Below, piece after piece: positions 20,591 through 30,657 of a DNA stretch of 40,630 nt (within the stretch, counting starts at the first letter, position 1; each line of letters opens with the position of its first letter). The position numbers and the translations under genes are program-made. The notes under the pieces were generated by a model. That model saw only the letters and a list, made by a program, of their open reading frames with translations, did no database searches and was not told the DNA's origin. The stretch is taken from contig JAQTYS010000003.1 of NCBI GenBank assembly GCA_028688175.1, positions 1-40,630 of the forward strand. Direction: 5' to 3'. The DNA is from Methanothrix sp. GTDB lineage: Archaea > Halobacteriota > Methanosarcinia > Methanotrichales > Methanotrichaceae.

Positions 20591-22492
20591 TTAGTTCTCC
20601 TCTACTTTCTTCTCTTTCTGGGGCACATGAACCTCAATGGCCAGAGGCTCAGGACAGGTGTAATAACATGCTCCGCAGCCAATGCAGCCGTCACCTGAAT
20701 AAAGCACATAGTGATAGCCTCGGGAATTCAGCTCTTCACCCATCTTCAATACATCCGCGGGACATGCCTCAATACACCGCTCGCAAGCTTTGCATTCCAG
20801 GGTATTGATGACCGGATAGGGCTTGTCTTTATCCCTGATCTCCACCCGCCGGATCTTCCCGCTTATGGTCTTGGGCAGCTCTTCAACGAACTCGATGATT
20901 CTCGGGTACTTGTAGGGTGCAGTGACCTTCTTTACATGATCTTGCAGCACCTTTTTCAGCTCATCGGATGAGGTGTATCCTTTGGCCAGGACTATGGTTG
21001 CTTTTACCACCTGTCCTCGAATGGCGTCAGGCACACCGGTAATGGCTACCTCCATCACCGATGGGTGAGACATGAGGGCACTTTCCACCTCAAAAGGCCC
21101 AACCCGGTATCCGGAGCTCTTGATCATATCATCCGTACGGCCTATGAACCAGAAGAATCCGTCCTCATCCCGCCAGGCGGTGTCTCCCGTATGGTAGTAA
21201 TCATCATGCCAGGTGCTCTTGGTCTTGTCCGGATCGGAATGATAATCGGTGAAAAGGCCGACAGGCTTTCCCTTGTCCGTCTTGATCACAATCTCGCCTT
21301 CTTCACCCACCTCGCATAATTTGTCGTTCTTGCCCACCAATACAATATCAAACCCAGGTGCAGGCTTTCCCATAGAACCTGGTTTGGGATTCATCCAGGG
21401 ATAATTGGCAATGCAGACCACGGTCTCCGTCTGGCCGAATCCTTCCATAAGCCGCAGACCGGTGGTCTTAAGGAAGCTCTCATAAACAGACGGGTTAAGC
21501 GGTTCTCCTGCCGTGACCGCATATTTTAGCCGGGAGAAGTCATATCTGGACATATCACTCTTGATCATGAATCGGAAGATCGTCGGTGGAGCACAAAAGG
21601 TCGTCACCCCGTATTTGCCCATCTCGTCCATCATCTTCCCGGCATCGAATCGATCATAATCGTAGACGAAGACCGCCGAGCCGGCCAGCCATTGGCCGTA
21701 GATCTTGCCCCAGGCGCATTTAGCCCATCCCGTATCCGCCACGGTGTAATGAAGCCCATCATCCTCCACATTCTGCCAGTACTTGGCAGTAAGAATATGG
21801 CCCAGGGGATATGTCTGATCATGTTTGACCATTTTTGGATATCCCGTAGTTCCGGAGGTAAAGTACCCGAGAAGAATATCTTCATTTCTCGTCGCCTGAT
21901 CTCCGGTCGGGCGGACGAAATCTGCCGATGCCTCCGCCAGCTCCTTATTGAAATTTATCCAGCCATCGCGCGTCTGATCAGCTTTTCCTACCAGGACTTT
22001 AACCAGAGAAATATTTCCCAAACTCTTGTGGGCCTCATCGAACTCGCCCGGAACCCCGTTCTCAGCTATGCAGACGATCATCTTCAGATCGCCCTTCTTG
22101 ATGCGATAAACGAAGTCCTTGGCCTTGAGCATATGCGTAGAAGGAATAGAGATTGCCCCGATCTTGTTCAAGCCCACCATGCATACCCAGAACTCCCAGC
22201 GGCTCTTGAGGGTGAGCATGACCGTATCCCCTTTTTTCAGTCCATATCTAGAAAAGAGATTTGCGGCCTTGTCACTCAGGGTCTTGAGATCTTTGAAGGT
22301 GATGATCAACTCTTCACCGTGATCATTGCACCAGACCAGGGCCCGTTTATCTGGATATTCTGCGGCATAAGCATCGACTACATCGTAGGCAAAATTGAAG
22401 TTCTCGGGAACCAGGATCTTAAGATTTTCTTTAAAATCCTCATATGACTTGTAATCGACCCGAGAGACGAACTTAGGCAATAATGACGTCAT
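20591..22492 (-). CDS. AMP-forming acyl-CoA synthetase fused to a C-terminal 2x[4Fe-4S] ferredoxin domain
   Basis: AMP-binding motif [59 protein letters not shown]-terminus [12 protein letters not shown] ... [14 protein letters not shown]. Confidence 0.93.
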   Translation of the reverse strand: MTSLLPKFVSRVDYKSYEDFKENLKILVPENFNFAYDVVDAYAAEYPDKRALVWCNDHGEELIITFKDLKTLSDKAANLFSRYGLKKGDTVMLTLKSRWEFWVCMVGLNKIGAISIPSTHMLKAKDFVYRIKKGDLKMIVCIAENGVPGEFDEAHKSLGNISLVKVLVGKADQTRDGWINFNKELAEASADFVRPTGDQATRNEDILLGYFTSGTTGYPKMVKHDQTYPLGHILTAKYWQNVEDDGLHYTVADTGWAKCAWGKIYGQWLAGSAVFVYDYDRFDAGKMMDEMGKYGVTTFCAPPTIFRFMIKSDMSRYDFSRLKYAVTAGEPLNPSVYESFLKTTGLRLMEGFGQTETVVCIANYPWMNPKPGSMGKPAPGFDIVLVGKNDKLCEVGEEGEIVIKTDKGKPVGLFTDYHSDPDKTKSTWHDDYYHTGDTAWRDEDGFFWFIGRTDDMIKSSGYRVGPFEVESALMSHPSVMEVAITGVPDAIRGQVVKATIVLAKGYTSSDELKKVLQDHVKKVTAPYKYPRIIEFVEELPKTISGKIRRVEIRDKDKPYPVINTLECKACERCIEACPADVLKMGEELNSRGYHYVLYSGDGCIGCGACYYTCPEPLAIEVHVPQKEKKVEEN

Positions 22493-22513
22493 TTTTTAGT
22501 TCCTCTTTCTCAA

Positions 22514-23068
22514 CTACATGACCACAGCCAGCAGCTTTACCGGCTTGTCGTTTAGAGCTTGCATATAATGATCATAAGACGAATCAAAGAAGATGGAGTC
22601 ACCAGCATTTAGCACTACATCATTGTCATGAATAGTGATCTTTAAAGACCCTTCGAGCACATATTCAAATTCCTGGCCAGGATGACTGTAGAATGACGGG
22701 CCGTCTTTCCTGGGATCGATGGTGACTATAAACGGCTCAGCTTTTTTATGAGCGAACTTTCTGGCCAAGCTTTGGTAGTGATATTGTTCTCTGCGTTCCA
22801 CTTCAACCGCTTCGCCCTTTCGAGTAATAGTGAAGATGCTCATCTTGGACTCTTCGCCAGTGAGAAGCAGGCCTGTATCGACATTGAGTTTTCGCGCAAT
22901 GCCGATGAGAATGCTGGCGGGGATATCCAGCTTTCCATCTTCATAGCAGTTGTATGTCCCAACTGGCACATTAAGGTGCTCTGCCATCTCCTCGGACGAT
23001 ACCATATTTAGTTCCCTCAGCTCACGAAGACGTGAACCTATCTCATCAAGGCTCTCCTTCATACTCAT
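22514..23068 (-). CDS. XRE-family transcriptional regulator with C-terminal cupin domain
   Basis: HTH ([33 protein letters not shown]) plus cupin ([44 protein letters not shown]). Confidence 0.9.
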   Translation of the reverse strand: MSMKESLDEIGSRLRELRELNMVSSEEMAEHLNVPVGTYNCYEDGKLDIPASILIGIARKLNVDTGLLLTGEESKMSIFTITRKGEAVEVERREQYHYQSLARKFAHKKAEPFIVTIDPRKDGPSFYSHPGQEFEYVLEGSLKITIHDNDVVLNAGDSIFFDSSYDHYMQALNDKPVKLLAVVM

Positions 23069-23335
23069 TCCTCAGCGCATTGTGACTGCCTCACATGCAT
23101 ATTTTAATCTATCTAATCATGAGCAATTTTCTTGCAGGCAAATCCTGGATTCAAATATCAATGAGAAGATCATTGTAAACAAATCTAACCTCAAAAAGAA
23201 AGAAAGTTCGTAGGATATGCACTGGGATTGTCCCTCAATCTTATGAATATTAGGACTCCTAAGCTATCGTTCGCGAATGATACATCTACTTCGAGCAAGT
23301 GGAAACAAAAATATCTGCAAAGCGACTATTAGGCA

Positions 23336-23710
23336 TCATGAGGTCCAATCGTCCTCATCAAGCCAGTATTGAGCCTTTTTCTTTGTGCTTATCGGACTTT
23401 TTATCGCTGACGGTTCGGCAAAATTGCGCGATGCGGATCGGTAGCCATGATTTCCACGCATCAGATTGTAGGCAATTTCTGGATCAATGCCATGTTTATT
23501 TAAATAATCCTCGCGAGATAGATGCTCTCCCATTCCAGAAATGTATATCGCTTCGCCAACAACAGGAGTAATTTTTCCGGCAGGCAAAATCCATTCGAAA
23601 CCCTGTGGGAGTGCACATTGCAGCCAATCACTATTGCTTTTAAGATCCGCTTCTGATGCTACATTTAAAGCGCCGCAGTTTCTACAAATGAACTTCTTCA
23701 TACCACTCAC
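23336..23710 (-). CDS. hypothetical protein with N-terminal CxxC
   Basis: 124 aa; FICRNCGALNVASEA; unrecognised otherwise. Confidence 0.55.
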   Translation of the reverse strand: MSGMKKFICRNCGALNVASEADLKSNSDWLQCALPQGFEWILPAGKITPVVGEAIYISGMGEHLSREDYLNKHGIDPEIAYNLMRGNHGYRSASRNFAEPSAIKSPISTKKKAQYWLDEDDWTS

Positions 23711-23934
23711 CTTCAGTCAGCTAGGTTAGTCTATAACAGTATATATAATTTACTTAACAAATGTTTTAATTACGGCACTATCATTTTTTATATAGGAATA
23801 ATGAATATTGTATTAGTGAAACAAAATGATGAAGATGGCCCAAATGTTTTGGTTGCTTACCACACATGCGTTATGACTGCAAGCCAACCATTATTAGTAG
23901 GAGGCGGAAATACTGCGATGAAAGGTGTTTGAAT

Positions 23935-24564
23935 ATGAGATCAATTAGTCTATTACTCGGTTTGGTGGCGCTGGCTTGCCTTCTGTTCCAAGCATGTGCG
24001 CTGGGCCAAGGTCAAGTGCAGGAGGATCAGGACAAAGTAGATCTAATGAATAAGCAGATACTTAGTGATAAAAAAACGGTGACAACCAGCTATAAGGGCC
24101 AGCCCTGGGCAACTTCATCGCTTAATGATTCCTATAAGAAAACCACATCGGTGGAATCTATATCCCCCGTCCAGGTCTCTTCGGCTTTGGGCCAGTCATC
24201 CGATTACATGGTCAAGATGGATTCCTTCCTTAAAGAGGCAAAGAACAATGATTTCTATCTTCTGAGCGTTGCAGATTTCCTGAGCATTTCCGGCCAGGAT
24301 AAGAACTGGGCCATAGTGGATGTCAGGACGCCGCAGCTATACCTGCTCGGCCATATTCCAGAAGCATTGAACATCCCCTTGGAAAACCTCATATCGCAGA
24401 TGGGAATGATTCCTGCCGGCCAAAAGGTGGCAGTCTACTGCGCGACTGATACCGACGCAGCCTTTGCCGTTCAGGCGTTGAGAGTCTATGGAGATCGCGA
24501 AGCATTCGTCCTTCAGGGCGGAATTGTTGCCTGGCAGGCGGCTGGAATGCCTGTGGTCACTTAG
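23935..24564 (+). CDS. secreted rhodanese-domain protein
   Basis: Signal peptide MRSISLLLGLVALACLLFQACA; rhodanese motifs WAIVDVRTPQLYLLGHIPEALNIPLENL and active-site-like VAVYCATDTDAAFAVQAL; GGIVAWQAAGMPV. Confidence 0.85.
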   Translation: MRSISLLLGLVALACLLFQACALGQGQVQEDQDKVDLMNKQILSDKKTVTTSYKGQPWATSSLNDSYKKTTSVESISPVQVSSALGQSSDYMVKMDSFLKEAKNNDFYLLSVADFLSISGQDKNWAIVDVRTPQLYLLGHIPEALNIPLENLISQMGMIPAGQKVAVYCATDTDAAFAVQALRVYGDREAFVLQGGIVAWQAAGMPVVT

Positions 24565-24640
24565 ATTGAAATAGAGTATAACTCAATAAATTTTTTATCG
24601 ATCGTAAAAGTTATAAACTTTAAAAAATATCTATTTATGT

Positions 24641-25663
24641 ATGAAGGACTTTGCGGGGTCGAGCATCACCTACTATGGTCTGGCTCGCGAAAAATTGATA
24701 AGTAAATATCCCAAGCTGATAAGCGTTCTCATCATATTAGCGTTGATCTGCGCTACTGGTCTGGCCATATTTCTCATATACGATCTCGTCTCTTTTGCTT
24801 CGAATCCGGGTTATAAGGGTGTTGCCTTTGATTTCAAGGGTCTTGAAAGCGGCGTCCCATCTGTGGTGAACGATAAGGAGATGAGTGGAAATATCAGCCC
24901 GAACTCTTCCCTTAACACGAGCCGTCAAACCAAGGAGCAAAGCCCTGCCAACCTATCGGTGATGAATGCATCGCTCCTATCCAGTCAGGCTGTAAAAGGA
25001 GTCGTTGCCACAGGCAAATCATCGAGCAGCAGCTCTAAAGGTTCCGTCGATAAAAAGAGCGGCAACTCTCCTGCTACAGGACATCATAGTTCTTCATCAT
25101 CTTCATCTTCCAAGTCGTCTTCTGCAAACTCTGCAAAAAAAAGTAGCGACATGAACAACCTAACAAATGAGACGGCAACAGCACCAATGCTGACAAATCA
25201 ATCCATGAACAATTCACAAGTCCAAGAATCTCCATTATCAAATGCTAGCAGTATCGCGACTACAGAGGTTCTTGCATCCTTGCCATCAGCTGCCATAGGC
25301 AGTTTACCCAATCTCGCAGAAAACACCCCAGCAAGAGAGCCGGTATCAATAATTGAATTCAAGACAGAAACGAAAATTAGTCCAAAATCCAAGCAAGATA
25401 TTAATCCAGATAACGGTGCTGGTACCGTTGGGACATCTGCCTCAGATAATGCTAAGAACGCGAAAAGCTCAAAAGTTGCGACAAAGAATATTAAATTAAA
25501 GACTGCTAAAAAGAAGACTGCTTCTTCAATGAAGAGCAAATCGACTTCTTCAAGCCAGGCCGAAAAGGTAAAGGAAGCCAGAGATAAGATGAAAGCCAAT
25601 AAAGATCGCATTGAGCAGAACATGAAGAAGAAAGCAGCTCAACTGAGGAGCAAAGCAGCATAA
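24641..25663 (+). CDS. single-TM protein with Ser-rich and Lys-rich low-complexity regions
   Basis: 340 aa; TM ISVLIILALICATGLAIFLIY; Ser runs (HHSSSSSSSSKSSSANS); C-terminal Lys/Ala-rich tail. Confidence 0.65.
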   Translation: MKDFAGSSITYYGLAREKLISKYPKLISVLIILALICATGLAIFLIYDLVSFASNPGYKGVAFDFKGLESGVPSVVNDKEMSGNISPNSSLNTSRQTKEQSPANLSVMNASLLSSQAVKGVVATGKSSSSSSKGSVDKKSGNSPATGHHSSSSSSSSKSSSANSAKKSSDMNNLTNETATAPMLTNQSMNNSQVQESPLSNASSIATTEVLASLPSAAIGSLPNLAENTPAREPVSIIEFKTETKISPKSKQDINPDNGAGTVGTSASDNAKNAKSSKVATKNIKLKTAKKKTASSMKSKSTSSSQAEKVKEARDKMKANKDRIEQNMKKKAAQLRSKAA

Positions 25664-25746
25664 AAGTAGTCTTGAAAAGAGCAAGTCCCGCATCATTATT
25701 TGCAGAGATGAACTCTTACAAGGCAAAATCTGCATTTTTTTCGAAT

Positions 25747-26214
25747 TTATTGATTTGAGATTCTCATGATACATCCATCCTCGGTATGCTCTACTTCCAG
25801 CTTCATCTTCAGATCGGAGAGGACCTTCTGCCAGTGGCTTTCCACGCAGGTCTTGCAGTGCTCCTTAACGATCAGGCTGGCTCCGATGCGAGAAAAGGAT
25901 TTGGCGCCTTCCATCAAGCCGCAGCGATGGCGTTTGATCTCCACAACACCATCATTCTGCGTGACCTCCACCACGCTTCCGAAGAGGTTCTTGTCATTGG
26001 TTGCCATGGCCATGGCCACATCTTCAGGCTTCTCCAGGCCAAGCTGCTTGAATGTAGCCGCTACCTGGTGAGCACCGATACCCTGAAACTCGCGCAGACC
26101 TTTCTTACCGAGCTTGCGAGCCACATAACCGCTGCTGCCATAGAAGCTGCCCATCCACATGGCCACTACACGCTGCTGGATCTGCTCCAGGGGGATATCA
26201 GGGACGTCTGTCAT
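25747..26214 (-). CDS. conserved hypothetical protein
   Basis: 155-aa ORF with HRCG...HCKTC cysteine motif; about 25 nt downstream of the Spo11-like gene on the same strand. Confidence 0.6.
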   Translation of the reverse strand: MTDVPDIPLEQIQQRVVAMWMGSFYGSSGYVARKLGKKGLREFQGIGAHQVAATFKQLGLEKPEDVAMAMATNDKNLFGSVVEVTQNDGVVEIKRHRCGLMEGAKSFSRIGASLIVKEHCKTCVESHWQKVLSDLKMKLEVEHTEDGCIMRISNQ

Positions 26215-26239
26215 GCTGCTTTAACTACGCGAGAGAGCA

Positions 26240-27052
26240 TTATAATACTTTTTGTCCAAGGGCTTTATCGAGAAAGGCTGCAATTCCACCAGGATAGTAG
26301 ATCTCCAGTGCGTCAATCTCAACCATATTCTTGGGATCAAGAGAAAATGACTCAAGGTATTTTTTGAATTTATCCTTATTCTCTTTTGCCTTATTTGCCC
26401 GGATCATGGGGATCTGCAGCTCTCGAATCTGCTCAGGCAATAGACCGACGTTTTTGACTCTGAACAACAAATTGCTCTCCTTGGGCCGGAATTTCTCGAT
26501 ATCTTCTTTCAAATCATTTGCGAAAAATGCGTCTCTTTGGCTCAGGTCTGATAAGCAGAAAATAGTAATAGGAGAACTATGGCGTCGGAACAGGTCCGCG
26601 ATTGCCTCCTGAGACGGTCTGCCAACAACGAGGACCAATGCGATCCCGTGTTTATCGCATACCGGGTACAGCAGCGGACCTGCCGCAGATTTATTCAGCC
26701 AGACCTCGGCGTGCGATGGATAGCAATTGCCTGATTTCGGCAAGAATAAAAGCTCGCCGGGTATCTCCTCAAGGATGGCATCAGCGGGAATGAATCCCAG
26801 ATTTTTTGCTCTATTCGTCCATTTGGCCAGCTTTTCGCCGTCATTCTCGTGATAGGATCTCGTGATTCTAATCTCACCCACAAATCCTCCGCAGATAGGA
26901 TAGTCGGAGATTGTTCTTTGCAGCGCATAATAGAAGAGTCCACGCAAAGTGGTCTTAGATCTTCCAGTCTCCCTAACAAAATCATGGTAGACCTTTGCTA
27001 CCCATTTGGACTTGGTCCGATCCGTCTCAGTAAATGCAAATGCTTCAGTCAT
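26240..27052 (-). CDS. stand-alone Spo11/TopoVI-A-like protein (wHTH + Toprim-like)
   Basis: 270 aa; SKTTLRGLFYYALQRT resembles the catalytic-Tyr motif of the Spo11/TopoVI-A winged helix; AEVWLNKSAAGPLLYPVCDKHGIALVLVVGRPSQEAIADLF...ITIFCLSDLSQRDAF resembles the Toprim segment of short TopoVI-A-like proteins. Confidence 0.55.
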   Translation of the reverse strand: MTEAFAFTETDRTKSKWVAKVYHDFVRETGRSKTTLRGLFYYALQRTISDYPICGGFVGEIRITRSYHENDGEKLAKWTNRAKNLGFIPADAILEEIPGELLFLPKSGNCYPSHAEVWLNKSAAGPLLYPVCDKHGIALVLVVGRPSQEAIADLFRRHSSPITIFCLSDLSQRDAFFANDLKEDIEKFRPKESNLLFRVKNVGLLPEQIRELQIPMIRANKAKENKDKFKKYLESFSLDPKNMVEIDALEIYYPGGIAAFLDKALGQKVL

Positions 27053-27071
27053 AACGGTGCTATTCCTAGTA

Positions 27072-27306
27072 TTACATCACTTCAATCAAGACGCTTCCCT
27101 GGGCAGAGGTGCCGGCCCCATCAGTGACCTTAAGAATGATCACATGGCCGCCTTTGCTCAGCCGAGAGGGATTTTGCATGAATTTTCTGCTGGTAGAGAG
27201 CTCTCCGTCGATGTTCGAACTCCAGCGATAGCTAATGGGAGCCTGGCCCACACTTACCACGGCATCAAAGCTGACATCCCAATGCAATTAATACGATCAA
27301 TTTCAT
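27072..27306 (-). pseudogene. remnant of a secreted PKD-domain protein
   Basis: ATG at 27306 gives MKLIVLIALGCQL* (signal-like). The overlapping frame from a TTG at 27287 encodes VSVGQAPISYRWSSNIDGELSTS...GGHVIILKVTDGAGTSAQGSVLIEV (PKD-like). The frames are disjoint. Confidence 0.45.
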
Positions 27307-27466
27307 AGCGAAGTTAAGAGATTGTGCATGAATATAATACTTTTTAAAAGAGAAACGCTATTTAAAAACAGCAAAGCTATATTCTGTTAAAAATCTCTAA
27401 CCGCGCCCTTCAAGCTTCGCGGCAAGAGGGGCGCTGGTGATCGCCATTGGATTTGGTCGACAGGAC

Positions 27467-28102
27467 TTAAGATGGGGCTGTCGTAGCTTCCGGTGCTGGA
27501 GCAGGCGCTGCTGTTGCCATGGTCGGCTCAGACTTGATCTCAGTCTTGCGCACTTCAACGCGCCTGAGGGGGTAGATAGTCTTGGCCTCTTTGTAGATAT
27601 CCAAAGAGATCTTGCCGCCCACAGCTTCCTGGATCAATTGGTTTAGATCCAGACTCTTTGACCTCTCTAAGACGACCCTTTTGGAGAGCTCTCTGATGCT
27701 CTTGACCTGATTGGCCCGCGCTCTCTTCACTGTGAAGCAACTGGGCTTAACCCGGACATGGTAGCCATCTGTGGTGACTACGTCCACAATGGAATCGATT
27801 CGTGAGGTTCTTCTCTTGACCAGGGAGCGCACATAATCCGTAGTCATCTCATGGCCCAGGAACTTGGTGTATGCCGAATCTCCGGCCACGCGATCTACTT
27901 TAAACTTGAGTTTGGTGTTCTGTTTGGAGAAGTTGTTGGTGAGGTCTCCTAGAGTGGTTTCAACGATCCTTCCCACAACCCTCTCTGGATCGTTGGCTAC
28001 CGTTTCACCAAAGGGAACTCTGCCGAATATCTCCGGACTTACAACCTTATACCATTGCTTGGCCTTTCTGCTCTCAGCCTTTCTTTGTGATCTTCTTGCC
28101 AA
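27467..28102 (-). CDS. rps3ae: 30S ribosomal protein S3Ae
   Basis: KQWYKVVSPEIFGRVPFGETVANDPERVVGRIVETTLGDLTNN..., typical archaeal S3Ae/S1e. Confidence 0.95.
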   Translation of the reverse strand: MARRSQRKAESRKAKQWYKVVSPEIFGRVPFGETVANDPERVVGRIVETTLGDLTNNFSKQNTKLKFKVDRVAGDSAYTKFLGHEMTTDYVRSLVKRRTSRIDSIVDVVTTDGYHVRVKPSCFTVKRARANQVKSIRELSKRVVLERSKSLDLNQLIQEAVGGKISLDIYKEAKTIYPLRRVEVRKTEIKSEPTMATAAPAPAPEATTAPS

Positions 28103-28209
28103 TAAACATCCTCCGAGGTAATATCAATCCGAAGTTCGTTCAAGCTCACGGTATTTAAACCGATCGCCCAAAAAGATAAGATGCAAAAAATGAAATGGTC
28201 GAAACAGGA

Positions 28210-29739
28210 CTAGTCAGCCGGCCAGACATAGATGTAAACGTAGTTGGACCAATCATTGCAACAGTAGCTTAGTATATGCCAACCGGGATTATTTGCCTTA
28301 AACCAGGTCTGATACCATCCGGTGCTCTTGTAGCCGAAGTTCTTGACCTCTGGAGAGCAATAATAACCGGTTCCGCTGCTGCAAGTCATCCACTCAAAGG
28401 ACCAATAGGTGCCTGGCCGACTCACTTTAGACCAGAGTGGCAGCCATGACCCGCAAAATACGCCCGCCACTGTTGCCAACCTTCCTGGGCAGCTCTGGAC
28501 ATAGTACTCATTGCATTTGCAGATGGATGGCACCGGATAAACGGCTTGGTAGCTCTGCGCGGCGTAGCCGTAAGGCGCGCTCTGGCTTGCGGGAAACGCG
28601 CAATTGGGGCAACTTGTCTCATAGGGATCGCTGCTGGAAACCCCGCCTGTAATCACTGTAGAGCTTGTGCAGGTAGCGCAGGTTTTGCGTGAAGAGCTAG
28701 CCAACGCAGGATTTGCTATCGCGGGATTTTCGACCAGCCCCATCCCGCTTGATGAAAAGGCAGCATCTGTGATCGGCCGGTATTGGTTAAAATCAGGCAA
28801 AACAATCCTTTCAGCAGCCGGATCAGGAGGATTGGGCGCATTCAGGGGCAGAGATGCTTTGCTCACGCTCGCCGCGGCATTTGAGAAACCTGATGGCGCT
28901 GATAGGGCGAAGCCTCTGGGATACACATAAATGTAGATGTAGTTGGACCATATGCCGCTGTTGTAGCAGAGGATATGCCAGCCGGAGACATCTCCGCAAA
29001 ACCAGCCCTTCTTCCAGCCACTTCCCGTCCAGCCCCACCATCGCACTGAGGGAGTGGATTGTCCTGGATACCATTCATAGACAAAAAAGTTGCCGCTTGA
29101 TTTGATATCCGCCCAAAGAGGAAGATAACCTTGGAAGCTGCACCCACCCACCGTTCTTAAGCCGGAGGCCGTCTGTACATAGAATCTGTTGGCGGAAACC
29201 AAAGAACTGGGATAATACCAGATGCTGGAACCTGGTAATGTCGCCTGAACATAAGACGATGTTGAAGCCGGAACAGAAGACTGACCGGGCGCGGTTATTA
29301 TCCGGGCCGCGTCGACCGGCTGCGAGGCTGACACGAAATCCAATCTCTCGTCGGGAGCGAAGCTCTCCATTTGCGGCTGGGAGAGTCCCAGCTGCTCGGC
29401 CGTCATTTGCTCTTGCATTGGCCCGCTGATCTGAGGTGCCGGATAAGCGGATTGTCGACTCTGGGAATTGTCCTGGCCCTGCGCGGGATAACCGTCATAA
29501 GACGAACTGTCATAAGATGAACTGCCGTAAGGCAACAACGATGGCTGGTTAATTGATGCCTGACCTGATTGTTCGGGCAGGTAAGAATTTGTGTCCAATC
29601 CGGCCAAAGAGCTCTGCTCCTGCGAAATAGTCGCTGACGTATCTGAGACACCCACATCGCCTACTGCACCAAAGGCAGTGTTAATCATCAACAAAAACAT
29701 GACTGACAAATTAATATTAAACTTCATACACCCCACCAT
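28210..29739 (-). CDS. secreted protein with two Trp/Tyr/Cys-rich repeat domains
   Basis: 509 aa, signal peptide; two copies of 'YYVQ..xGxxxTVxGxxxGxxLPLWxxxxxxGxxxxxEW...GWxxxWFxxxxxGWHILxYxxxxWSNYxYIYVxP', separated by a Gln/Ser/Pro-rich region. Confidence 0.75.
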   Translation of the reverse strand: MVGCMKFNINLSVMFLLMINTAFGAVGDVGVSDTSATISQEQSSLAGLDTNSYLPEQSGQASINQPSLLPYGSSSYDSSSYDGYPAQGQDNSQSRQSAYPAPQISGPMQEQMTAEQLGLSQPQMESFAPDERLDFVSASQPVDAARIITAPGQSSVPASTSSYVQATLPGSSIWYYPSSLVSANRFYVQTASGLRTVGGCSFQGYLPLWADIKSSGNFFVYEWYPGQSTPSVRWWGWTGSGWKKGWFCGDVSGWHILCYNSGIWSNYIYIYVYPRGFALSAPSGFSNAAASVSKASLPLNAPNPPDPAAERIVLPDFNQYRPITDAAFSSSGMGLVENPAIANPALASSSRKTCATCTSSTVITGGVSSSDPYETSCPNCAFPASQSAPYGYAAQSYQAVYPVPSICKCNEYYVQSCPGRLATVAGVFCGSWLPLWSKVSRPGTYWSFEWMTCSSGTGYYCSPEVKNFGYKSTGWYQTWFKANNPGWHILSYCCNDWSNYVYIYVWPAD

Positions 29740-29871
29740 AGCCCCATAAGTATTGCTTTCTCCATTCTTTTTAGAGTGCTCAATCTATTTAATACTTGGC
29801 TTGAAGTTCCGAGAGCAGGAAGACGATTAGCTTATATTAATATTAACAAAAAATGTGATAGTACTGGCAAT

Positions 29872-30657
29872 CTATTGACTGCGGCCTCGCGACCAGTTAA
29901 TTCTCACCATCTCTGCCAGACGAGGATTGGTGAACTGATTGTAGATATCCAGATCGGTAGTATAACCAACAAACGGATCTATAGTGCCCTTCTCCAGGTT
30001 CATTATCCAAATATTAAGACCTTTATCCTCTGCAGCTTGCCCATTTTCTTGGAAGAATTGCACAAACGGATCCAAAGTCTCGCTGCTTGGCACCAGGATG
30101 ATATGGTCAATTCCCGCCTCGGGGCTGTATTTATTGATATCCAGAGACTTTACGCTGGTGACTACAAACGCCTTTGCCGTGCGTTTTGCGGCCAAGAATG
30201 TCAAATCTTGCGGGCCCCCCGCGGAAAGGGTGTACCCGGCTTCATTCATGAAAGCTGTAAGTCCGTCCACCAGGCACTGTTGCAGGATGATCTTCAGCTC
30301 GGGAAGCGAGGCAAGAAGCAGGTCTGCTGCTTTTTTGAAATCCTGTTTGCTGTATTTCTTGGTATGAGAAAAATGGAAGATGCGGCCATCAATTTGGGTG
30401 TAGGTATCAATTTTGGGCAGGTCGGGAAATATTGGCTCTTTGCCCATGATGCTTGCAAAGATGCCGGGGGCAATTCTTCCACCCAATGTCTCGACCAGCT
30501 CCCTTCGCTCCTGGTCGCTCAACTTTGCAGACCTAACAATATCGTAGGTGCGAAGAAGAAGCTCACACCTGGCAATGATCTCCCTCTCGTGGAGCAGCAC
30601 TCTGAGAGGACCGGCAATGCTATCAATTTCTGTCATTGTCATTCCCTTATTCATCAA
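29872..30657 (-). CDS. conserved hypothetical protein co-oriented with mptA
   Basis: 261-aa ORF whose start overlaps the 3' end of mptA. Confidence 0.65.
   Translation of the reverse strand: MMNKGMTMTEIDSIAGPLRVLLHEREIIARCELLLRTYDIVRSAKLSDQERRELVETLGGRIAPGIFASIMGKEPIFPDLPKIDTYTQIDGRIFHFSHTKKYSKQDFKKAADLLLASLPELKIILQQCLVDGLTAFMNEAGYTLSAGGPQDLTFLAAKRTAKAFVVTSVKSLDINKYSPEAGIDHIILVPSSETLDPFVQFFQENGQAAEDKGLNIWIMNLEKGTIDPFVGYTTDLDIYNQFTNPRLAEMVRINWSRGRSQ

Noticed and set aside
21692-22447. 251-aa plus-strand ORF
   Set aside because: Antisense to the acyl-CoA synthetase fusion, which has clear family motifs.
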